The position numbers were made by a program, and so were the translations under genes. Below the pieces are notes generated by a model that saw only the letters and a list, made by a program, of their open reading frames with translations, had not been told where the DNA came from and made no database searches. A stretch of DNA of 16,513 bases from Pelagophyceae sp. CCMP2097 (Eukaryota; Sar; Pelagophyceae), in NCBI GenBank assembly GCA_026770575.1, contig MU657995.1:1-16513 (forward strand). Direction: 5' to 3'. Below, one piece after another: positions 1-7,034 of the stretch. Numbering within the stretch: the first letter of the stretch is position 1; each line of letters begins with the position of its first letter.

Positions 1-60
1 GGAGCTCCACATCATCAGGCCGGCCATGACGGTCCACTGGGCGTACTTGCGAAAGGCGCT
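1..60 (-). other. Possible partial exon of a gene running off the left edge
   Basis: On the minus strand, the sequence after a possible splice acceptor (ACACAG, about 57-62) reads in one frame as AFRKYAQWTVMAGLMMWSS up to the window edge. This looks like the start of a membrane segment preceded by basic residues. An unspliced frame from an ATG at about 84 is also open to the edge but gives a polar, unconvincing peptide. No family is recognised and only about 20 residues are visible, so this is a weak call. Confidence 0.2.
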
Positions 61-145
61 GTGTGGCCACAGGCGACCACACCATCGCGTCAGGGTCCTC
101 GCGGAGGGGGTTACGTTAGGTAGTCCTGGTGAGCGTCCGTCCGGC

Positions 146-271
146 TTAGCTCTCGTGCTTCAGGACTAGCGATCCTCGTGCAACGGACTCGAAAACCTCC
201 GCTCGCTTCGCGAGCTACGGTTTTCTCGTCCGTTGCACTCGGATCTGCTAGTCCTGAAGCACTCGAGCTAA
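146..271. repeat. 126-bp imperfect palindrome (fold-back element)
   Basis: The left arm (146-205) and right arm (about 210-271) are reverse complements along about 60 bp with a 3-4 base turn near 206-209. Runs such as TGCTTCAGGACTAGC and GTGCAACGGAC are exact in both arms. Mismatches are clustered: at three places (152-155, 175-178, 188-191) the top strand carries CTCG in both arms, so the bases oppose each other instead of pairing. The element lies downstream of the CCT7 stop codon. It could be a MITE-like fold-back element or the source of a structured RNA. No target-site duplication was identified. Confidence 0.85.
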
Positions 272-592
272 TCCTCATCGGGAATCTGCGGAATCTGTGC
301 GACCTCGCACAAGGGGCATTGAGTTAGCGCTTGCAATGTCACTGCGTCCGAAGAACCTTTTCGAAGCTGACTGCTGGCCCCAGCAGTAGTCTTTGTGCGT
401 ACACAGACTTGTTATAACGATTGCGCTCCGGAGGGTCCTCCTGCCTGGTAGGAAAGCGGCCGTCGTGGCGAGCCGAGATTCTGAGAGAGACAGAGAGAGG
501 CCCAGTTGGGCGGCAGGATGGTTTCGGGGCGGCGGTGGGGGTGCGCGTCGAGCGAAGCGGCTCGAGGCGGCGCTAAGGAGAGGGTCGGGCGC
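272..592. other. Non-coding flank downstream of CCT7
   Basis: No credible gene is seen. Open frames here are short or are antisense shadows of the CCT7 last exon. The stretch should contain the CCT7 3' untranslated region and polyadenylation region, but no clear AATAAA-type signal is visible. A purine-rich GAGAGAGACAGAGAGAGG run lies at about 481-498. Confidence 0.5.
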
Positions 593-2673
593 CTACTTGA
601 GGCGCTTGACGCCGCGGCCGCCGCGGCCCATGAGGCCGGCCATGCCGCGGCCGCCCATGGCCTGGGACGTGCGCTGCTGCTGCTGCGCGAGCGAGACGCC
701 CGAGGCGTCCGCGGCGCCGGGGTCCTGCGACCGCGGGTTGCGGACCGTCTCGTCGATGCCGAGGATGACGCACGCGGCCTCCGAGGCCGCCGCCAGCGCG
801 TTGGCCTTGTTGAGGGCCGGCTCCCAGATCTGACCGACCATGGTGTCGACGACGCCCTCGACGTCGCAGTTGACGCCGAACCACGTGCCCCCGGCCTCGT
901 CGTGCTTGTTGCGCAGCGCCGTCAGCACGTCCGTCGCGTCAAAGCCGCTGTTGATGGCCAGCTGGCGCGGCACGATCTCCAGCGCCTTGGCGAAGGCGAG
1001 GACGACGAGCTGGTCCTTGCCGGCGATGCCGAGCGCCGCCTCGCGCAGCGCCTTAGAGATCTCCATCTCGATGGCGCCGCCGCCGCCGACGACGCGCACG
1101 TCCACGGCGCCGCGCTTGACGATCATGAGCGCGTCGTGGATGGAGCGGTGCGACTCCTCGATGTACTGCTCGGAGCCGCCGCGCAGCACGATGGTCGCCG
1201 TCTTGGCGCCGGGGCAGCCGGTGAAGACGTTGAAGCGCTCGCCGCCGACCTGCTTCTCCTCAAACGAGGCGCACGTGCCGCAGACGCCCGGCCGCGCCAT
1301 GTCGAGCACCGACGTCTGGACGACGCCGCCCGTGGCCTTAGAGACGCGGCGCATGTCGTCGTCGGGCACGCGGCCGGCGCAGAACAGGCCGCGGTCGGCA
1401 AAGTACTGCGTCGCCAAATCACCGATGGGCAGCTTGGAAAGGACGACGTTGGCGCCCGAGGCGACGCAGAGGTCGAGCTTCTCGTAGATGATGGACCACT
1501 CGGCGTCGACGATGCTCTGGTACGCGTCCGGGTCCGTGATGCGCACCTCCGCATTCTCCTTTTCCGACTTGAGCTCCAGCTCGACGTGCCTACGGGGAGC
1601 GGGCTCGCGCGGACTCTAAATGACGGCGCCGCGCAAAAGGCGGGGCGCCTCAACGTGCACGGGGCCGCAAAGAGGGCTCACAGCAGCAGGATCTTCGTGT
1701 CCTTGAACGACTTTGGCTGCTGCTCGAAGCCGGCATAGGAGAACGTCTTCTTGAAGGCGACGCCCTGGACGAGGAACGAGTCCATGACGGAGCCTCCGGC
1801 GACCTTTTTCACGCCGACGAGGTTCAGGTCCAGGCCGTTCTCCGGGTCCAACGCCGAGACGGCGTCGACGACCATAGGCGCGAAGAGGCCCTTGTAGTTG
1901 GCGATCAGCTTGGAGTTGAGCGCCGTCGACGCCAGCACCATGAGCCGGTTGCGCCGCTCCGCCTCGGGCAGCGTCACCGCCAGCTCGTCCAGCTTGTCGA
2001 TCGCCAGGCGCGTCGCGCGCCGCACGCCGCGCACGATGGCCTGCGGGTGCAGGCCGTCCTCGACGAACGTCTTCACCTGCTTGAGGATCTCGCCGCCGAG
2101 GAGCACCACGGACGTCGTGCCGTCGCCAACCTCCGAGTCCTGCGACATGCTAATCTCCGCCAGCACGCGCGCCGCGGGGTGAACAATGTCCAGCAGCCTA
2201 GACGGGAAACGGTGCAGGGGCCGCGCTCCGCGGGGAACCGCCTGCGCGACGTCGACGAATTTGGACCAGGGCGGACGCCGGCTAAAGACTTCATAATCGT
2301 CGCGCCGTCGTTGGAGATGGTGACTCGCTGGCCGTCGTACATCAACTTGTCCATGCCGCGCGGGCCGAGCGTCGATCGGACCTAAAGCGCCGGCGGTTTC
2401 GCGTCCGGCGCCGCGGTGGCGATTCGAAACGCGCTTCGCCGGCCCTCTGGCTCGGAATGCCTCCGCACCGAGTCCACGACCGCGCCGCACGCATTAATGT
2501 TCGAGATGAGCTGCGCCTTGCCCTGCGACGAGTCCGTGCCTTCGCGCAGCAGGATGATGCCCTAGAGACGGTCCGCGTTTGAAAGCTGCGGCGGCGCGGC
2601 ATCTGCGAGGCGGAGCCTGCTTCTGCGCGAGACGCACCGGCTGCTGCCCATACCCTCCCGGTCCGCCCTGCAT
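593..2673 (-). CDS. CCT7: T-complex protein 1 subunit eta (CCT7), complete, five exons
   Basis: Subunit eta of the cytosolic CCT/TRiC chaperonin, an ATP-driven folding ring for actin, tubulin and other proteins. Exons by translation order: 2673-2638, 2561-2469, 2381-2290, 2197-1682 and 1589-593, joining to 577 residues (human CCT7 is about 543). Landmarks: [14 protein letters not shown] at residue 13, [11 protein letters not shown] at 46, TISNDGATI at 64, the ATPase motif GDGTTS at 98-103, then [24 protein letters not shown], and [18 protein letters not shown] near the C-terminus. The eta-specific stretch [14 protein letters not shown] decides the subunit. The ATG at 2673 gives a glycine-rich 12-residue first exon that joins exactly to the conserved start. 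Introns are 76, 87, 92 and 92 bp, with donors GTGCGT, GTGCGG, GTCTTT and GTGAGC; the third donor is weak but restores the family sequence exactly. The tail is Gly/Arg-rich ([15 protein letters not shown]). It is transcribed divergently from the CoA gene at 2899. Confidence 0.96.
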
Positions 2674-2898
2674 CGTGAGTGAGGCGCTCGAACGACGTAG
2701 ACCCCGCGACCGCTTGCTTCCAGCGAGTGCTCGAACGACGGGTTGACGGATTAGCTTCCGTTGGGATCAACGGAGCTTTACTTGGTAATACCTTTTCAGC
2801 GACGATCCGCAGTTTTCGATCGTGACCCTTCGAAACCCCGGGCGTGCGCGCTCTGCTGGACTCTTCCAGACGTTTCGCCCGCCCGCCCGCCCTGCGCC
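2674..2898. promoter_or_regulatory. Divergent promoter between CCT7 and the CoA synthesis gene
   Basis: 225 bp separate the two start codons (2673 on minus, 2899 on plus), so both promoters and 5' leaders must fit here unless there are non-coding first exons upstream. The 12-mer GCTCGAACGACG occurs twice, at 2686-2697 and 2729-2740. A hairpin TCCGTTG-GGAT-CAACGGA lies at 2757-2774. No clear TATA box is visible. The regulatory role is inferred from position. Confidence 0.6.
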
Positions 2899-4465
2899 AT
2901 GAAGATCGTCGGGTTGACGGGAGGCATCGCCTCTGGCAAGTCGACGGTGTCGCAGCTGCTGCGCGAGGCGGCGATCCCCGTAATCGACGCGGTGCGGCGC
3001 GCGCCGCTCGGCGGAGCCCGGCCCCAGGTGACGCGCCCCTAGGACCGCGTGGCGCACGACGCGCTGCTGCGCGGCACGCTGTGCTACCGCCTCGTTGTCT
3101 CTCGCTTCGGGCCTCACATCCTCGACACCTCGACGCTCGAAGTGGACCGCGCCAAGCTCGGCACCATCGTCTTTTCCGACGGCGCGGCGCGCAAGCAGCT
3201 CAACGGCATCATGCTGCCCTGGATCGGCCTCGGCCTCTTTTTCCAAGTCGCTTTTTACTTTAGCGCGGGCGCGCCCGTCGTCGTCATAGACGCGCCGCTG
3301 CTCTTCGAGACGCGCCTCGACGCGGCGTGCTCCCTGAACGTCGTCGTTTCCGTCGACAAGGAGACGCAGCTCCGGCGCCTCGTGGGCCGAGACGCGCAGG
3401 GCGAGGCCGAGGCCCGGCGGCGCATCGCCGCGCAGCCGCTCAGCCTCGCCCAAAAGGCCGCGCGCGCCGACGTCGTAATCGACAACTCCCAAGGCCTCGA
3501 CGCCCTCCGCGCAAACGTCGAGCGCTGCCTGCCGGGCATCACGCACCTCGCGCCGAGGCACCACCTCGGCGGCCCGCAGCTCCTCGGCCTCGCTGCCGCC
3601 TACTGCGTCTGCCGCGACCCGGCGGCGCACTCGCCGCGCTTCGTATCCGCGGCGACGGGCGCCATATTGGCCCTTGGCCTCGTCGGCGCGGTGGACCGCG
3701 AGGTGGACCGCGCGGTGGCGGGGTGGGGGGCCGTGCTCCTCGCTGCCTCGCGCGTCTTCGCGCCGGCGCCGCTCGCTTTCGTCGTCGGCGTCGCGGCGCT
3801 CGCAGTGGGCCGCGCCGTCGTCGCGCCGCTGCTGCGGCCCGTCGTCATCCGCGCCGGCGACGGCGCTGTCGAGCCAATCGACGGCCGGCCCGTCGTCTTC
3901 GCGGCCAGTTTTAACCCGGTGCACAGCGGCCACGTCGCGCTCCTCGAGGCGATGGCGGCGCGACACCCGGATTCGACGATTTACGCGTGCGTGGCCTTTA
4001 ACGCGGCCAAGGAGTACGCCGTGCCGCCCGAGCGGCGCGCGGCGCTCGTGGCCGAAGCGTGCGCCGCGGTGCCGGCGCTGCGCGGCCGCGTCGTCGCCGC
4101 CGTCGTGGCGCAGTTCCCCTGGCGCTTCGCAATGCGGCGAAACGCAAAGTACCTCTACCGCGGCGTGCGCACGTGGGCCAAGGACGGCGCCGCGGAGCAG
4201 CGCCTCGCCGTCCTCAACAGCCTCGGGCCCATCCTCCTGGCGAGTCCCCTTTTGCGCCGCGCGCGCCGAGGCGAGCCCGACTTGCAATGCGCAGGAACGC
4301 GCGGCGCCCGTCCCGACGCGCTACATCGAGGCCGAGCCCGAATTTTCCCACATTTCGTCGACGCTCGTCCGCGACGCCGCCGCGTCGGCCTCCGCCGGCG
4401 CCCTCGACGGCCTCGTCCCGGATTGCCTCCGCGAGGCCGTCGCCGAGGCGTACTCTCGAAGATAA
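2899..4465 (+). CDS. COAE-COAD: Fused dephospho-CoA kinase / phosphopantetheine adenylyltransferase
   Basis: Predicted bifunctional enzyme for the last two steps of coenzyme A synthesis: adenylation of 4'-phosphopantetheine and 3'-phosphorylation of dephospho-CoA. Exons 2899-2991, 3043-4239 and 4295-4465 give 486 residues. The kinase comes first (about 1-196): P-loop GGIASGKST at 8-16, then IDADRVAHDALL across intron 1, DRAKLG, and DAPLLFET. Residues about 204-300 hold two or three hydrophobic, helix-like stretches that could be membrane segments. The adenylyltransferase follows from about 313: FAASFNPVHSGH with the HxGH nucleotide-binding motif at 325-328, YRGVRTW near 403-409, and HISSTLVRD at 449-457. 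Animal COASY has the opposite domain order. Intron 1 is GT-AG (51 bp). Intron 2 only restores the frame as a 55-bp GC-AG intron (GCGAGT...GCGCAG). The gene ends 71 bp from the convergent SDHAF1-like gene. The function of each domain is clear; the exact second junction is less certain. Confidence 0.9.
4240..4294 (+). other. Probable GC-AG intron in the CoaE-CoaD gene
   Basis: The reading frame shifts between GPILL (ending 4239) and ERAAPVPTRYIE (starting 4295). Both sides match the adenylyltransferase family in different frames. The nearby GT at 4244 leaves phase 1, and none of the AGs checked in the vicinity accepts that phase. A donor GCGAGT at 4240 with the acceptor GCGCAG at 4294 joins the exons in phase 0. 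A real frameshift or sequencing error is the alternative. Confidence 0.65.
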
Positions 4466-4536
4466 ACAACCGTCGTCCCGCCGCTTGGCGTGAAAAGGCA
4501 CACATGAGTTACGTACACAAACCCCCCTCTGGCCCG

Positions 4537-4898
4537 TCATCTTGTCTCGATGTTGCTGACGCCCGGCATCTGGAACAACTTGAGCTGCTTATTGCCCTGC
4601 GATCGAGCGTCGGCAAGGGGCGCGGGCGGGCGGCGGGGGGGCGACCCACCTGCCGCAGCAGCTGCTCGATGCGTTGGAACTACGGCCGCGCGCGGTCCGT
4701 TCCGTACGATGCATGCGAGTGGCGTACCTCGTTGCGCTTGACGGTGGCGCACGAGGTCCGGTACTTGATCATGACGGTGGCGTGGAAGCCGCTCGCGCCG
4801 GTGGGATCCTTCCGGTGCGCCGTGCGGAGGAACTTGCGCAGGAGCGACAGAATCTCGCCGCGGATCGACGGCTTCGCCGCCGCCAGGACCGCCGACAT
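4537..4898 (-). CDS. SDHAF1: SDHAF1-like LYR-family mitochondrial assembly factor, three exons
   Basis: Small predicted mitochondrial matrix protein, likely assisting Fe-S cluster delivery to the succinate dehydrogenase iron-sulfur subunit (complex II). Exons 4898-4728, 4679-4650 and 4596-4537 join in phase 0 to 86 residues. Evidence: an LYR-type helix ILSLLRKFLRTA at residues 16-27 (LLR replaces the usual LYR tripeptide), then VKRNEFQRIEQLLRQGNKQL at 53-72. The latter resembles the SDHAF1 pattern R-x-[DN]-[FV]-x-x-IE-x-L-x-R-x-G-x-[KR]-QL. Introns are 48 bp (GTACGC...CCGTAG) and 53 bp (GTGGGT...CGCAG), and the middle exon is only 30 bp. Length agrees with the 70-115 residues usual for the family. 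It is convergent with the CoA gene and divergent from the helical-repeat gene at 5139. Other LYR-family members (e.g. LYRM7/MZM1) are possible, but the C-terminal pattern favours SDHAF1. Confidence 0.75.
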
Positions 4899-5138
4899 CC
4901 CGCGGCGCCGCAGAGGCGCGGGCGACCGTCGGCGACACCCGCGGCGACGAGGGGCCTCGCGATCGCGAGTCGTCGACTTTGCGTCTTCTTGGCGTTTAAG
5001 CGAAGACGTGGACTTCTGTGTGTGTGTGACTCGTCTCGACGTCGAACTTGCGTCGAGCTTCGACGGGGGGCGGTTCTTCGCCGTTCACCCCCAGAGCGTT
5101 GCCGCCGGCTCTGCGGTGCCCGCGCGGGCTGCGCGGCC
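4899..5138. promoter_or_regulatory. Divergent promoter between the SDHAF1-like and helical-repeat genes
   Basis: 240 bp separate the two start codons. A TG microsatellite lies at about 5016-5028 and an inverted pair CGTCGAA/TTCGACG at 5040-5046 and 5059-5065. No TATA box is evident. Both flanking products are predicted to act in organelles, so shared control is possible but not shown. Confidence 0.5.
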
Positions 5139-6659
5139 ATGCTCTGGAAGGCTGCGGCGCAGTCGCTGGTCCCGGCGGGCTACCGGCAGTGGTACCGGAC
5201 GCTGCTGTCTCCCGCGGCGGCGCAGGGCGTCGGCGCGGTGGCGCACGCGGCGCTCGTCGGCGCGCCGCCGGCGCGGCCCAAGCCCTCGCCGGCCGAGGCG
5301 CCGGCGAAGCACCGGCCGGCGGCGGCGGACGAGGCGGCGGACGCGGACGACCCTCCGCCCGTGCCCGGCTGGGTCACGCGCATGCACTCGCTCAACGTGC
5401 GGCTCATCGAGGCGACGTCGGCCGACGCCATTTTGAGCATCGTGGCGCAGGAGCCTCGAATGAACCACCTGAACGCGTACACGGCGGTGCGGATGCTGCA
5501 GAAGCGAAAGTTCGACGTCGCGGCGGGCGATGCGCGGTGGCGCAACGTGGCGCGCGCCGTCGAGGCGACCAAGGCTCACTTCGAGGGCCGCCACGTCGCC
5601 ACCGTCGTCCAGACGTTTGCAAAGCTTAAATGGCTCGACCGCCTCCCCGACGACTGCATCGTCGACGTCCTCCCAGACGTCGTCCGAGAGGCGCCGTCCA
5701 TGACCGCAAACGCCCTGGCCACGTCGCTCTGGGGCCTCGCCTCGCTCCACGAGAAGGACGTGGCCAGCATCCGCGGCCAGCAGGAGCAGCTCGAGCGCGC
5801 CGTGCAGCGCACCGCGCCGCAGATGCTCGCGCCCGAGCTCAAGGACGTCGTCTGGGCACTGTCGCGCCTCGGCCTCGAGGTGCGGTCGGCGACGCTCGCC
5901 TCGCTGGAGCAGGCGACGGTGCGCCTCGAGGCGGACATGGACGCGCAGTCCGCCGCCTGGCTCGTCCACGCCTTTGCCGGCCTCCGCGTCGCCGTCGACC
6001 CGGTCATGCGCGACGCGCTCGAGCAGGCCGCGGAGCGCATCCGCGCCAAGCGCCTCTTCACGCGCATGGAGCCGCGCAACGCCAAGAACGCGCAGTGGGT
6101 CGCAGACAAGCTCTCGCTGCGCGTGCGCGAGGCGACGCTCGCTTCGCTGGCCCGCGCCGTCGTGGCAGCGGCCGAGACGATGAAGCCGCAGGACGTGGCG
6201 CGCGCGTGCTGGGGCCTGGCCAAGCTCGAGGTCCGCCTCGAGGCGCCCGCCGTCGCCGCGCTCGCCGCCGCCGTGGACCGCACGACGGGAAAACTGCCGC
6301 CGCGCTACGTCAAGACGTGCATCTGGGCCTACGCCAAGCTCTTCGCGCCGCGGCAGGGCGCCGCGCCGCTCGGCGCGGCCGCGCTGCAGGCGCTCGAGCA
6401 GCACGCGCGATCCGTCGCGCCGACGATGACGCCCGCCGAGGTGGCCAACACGCTCCACGGCTTCTCCTACCTCGGCATCCGCGACTTCCGCACGCTCGAG
6501 GCGCTCGAGCTCGCCGCGCGGCGACAGGCGCCGGGTATGTCGTCCGAGGACGTGTCGCGCGCCATCGCCGCCGCGCAAAAGCTCGAGGCCGACTCCAGAA
6601 CCATCGCCACGCTCGAGAGCGCCGTCTCCAGACGGAACCGCGTCGCCCAAGGACGATGA
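5139..6659 (+). CDS. Helical-repeat protein (OPR/FASTK-like), probably organellar RNA-binding
   Basis: A 506-residue intronless protein. The ATG at 5139 starts an Arg/Ala-rich, acid-poor N-terminus (residues 1-60) consistent with an organelle transit peptide, followed by a Pro/Ala linker. From about residue 150 there are nine degenerate repeats of 37-44 residues, beginning near 150, 189, 231, 268, 312, 349, 387, 431 and 468. Their cores read LATSLWGLASL, LKDVVWALSRLG, VARACWGLAKLE, VKTCIWAYAKL and VANTLHGFSYLG. This W-[AG]-[LF]-[AS]-x-L pattern is typical of the alpha-hairpin repeats of OPR and FASTK-type proteins, which bind organellar RNA in algae and other protists. No RAP or nuclease domain is visible at the C-terminus. 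Binding to RNA and localisation are inference. An upstream in-frame extension to 4674 is open but overlaps the opposite gene and lacks plausible coding character. Confidence 0.7.
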   Translation: MLWKAAAQSLVPAGYRQWYRTLLSPAAAQGVGAVAHAALVGAPPARPKPSPAEAPAKHRPAAADEAADADDPPPVPGWVTRMHSLNVRLIEATSADAILSIVAQEPRMNHLNAYTAVRMLQKRKFDVAAGDARWRNVARAVEATKAHFEGRHVATVVQTFAKLKWLDRLPDDCIVDVLPDVVREAPSMTANALATSLWGLASLHEKDVASIRGQQEQLERAVQRTAPQMLAPELKDVVWALSRLGLEVRSATLASLEQATVRLEADMDAQSAAWLVHAFAGLRVAVDPVMRDALEQAAERIRAKRLFTRMEPRNAKNAQWVADKLSLRVREATLASLARAVVAAAETMKPQDVARACWGLAKLEVRLEAPAVAALAAAVDRTTGKLPPRYVKTCIWAYAKLFAPRQGAAPLGAAALQALEQHARSVAPTMTPAEVANTLHGFSYLGIRDFRTLEALELAARRQAPGMSSEDVSRAIAAAQKLEADSRTIATLESAVSRRNRVAQGR

Positions 6660-7034
6660 GGCTAAAACCGCCCCGCGGCCCGCCGGCCACCCCTTGACTC
6701 GTAACCATAATCTTTCTCCTCTTTGAAACAACGACCCAGGAACAGCGAGGCAGAGGGCCACATCGACGGCGGTGCTCGAGCCTCTCGCAGTTCTCCCCAC
6801 AGCCTCCTCGAAGAAGCCTCCCCGAGCGGGCTCCCCAAGGAAGGTGGAATCAAATCCTTTCTGCGTGGCGAGAGAAGATCAGATTACGCGATTTCAGACC
6901 ACGTCACGCCTTTTGCGAGGGAGTGAGCTGTTTGCATATCCAGTTTCCTTGCGCAATCGTCGAGCAAGGCCCCGCGCTTCCCCCCGCAACCCGTCGGTCC
7001 GGCTCGGCGCGCGCCCTGCACTCAACTCAGCACC
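6660..7034. other. Intergenic: 3' end of helical-repeat gene and desaturase promoter
   Basis: 375 bp with no credible gene. GC content drops compared with the flanking genes, notably around 6700-6735 and 6840-6960. The stretch just before the desaturase ATG is C-rich. No TATA box or polyadenylation signal is clear. Confidence 0.45.

Noticed and set aside
506..1738. 410-codon open frame antisense to CCT7
   Set aside because: Antisense shadow of GC-rich coding sequence; the opposite strand matches CCT7 throughout.
2767..4287. 506-codon minus-strand frame opposite the CoA gene
   Set aside because: Arg/Asp/Glu-rich shadow; the plus strand carries conserved CoaE and CoaD motifs.
4244..5436. Continuation of the CoaE-CoaD frame beyond the second intron
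   Set aside because: It loses family similarity after 4239 and runs across the opposite-strand SDHAF1-like gene and into the next gene in a wrong frame.
5085..6800. 571-codon minus-strand frame opposite the helical-repeat gene
   Set aside because: No recognisable motifs; the plus strand has regular repeats.
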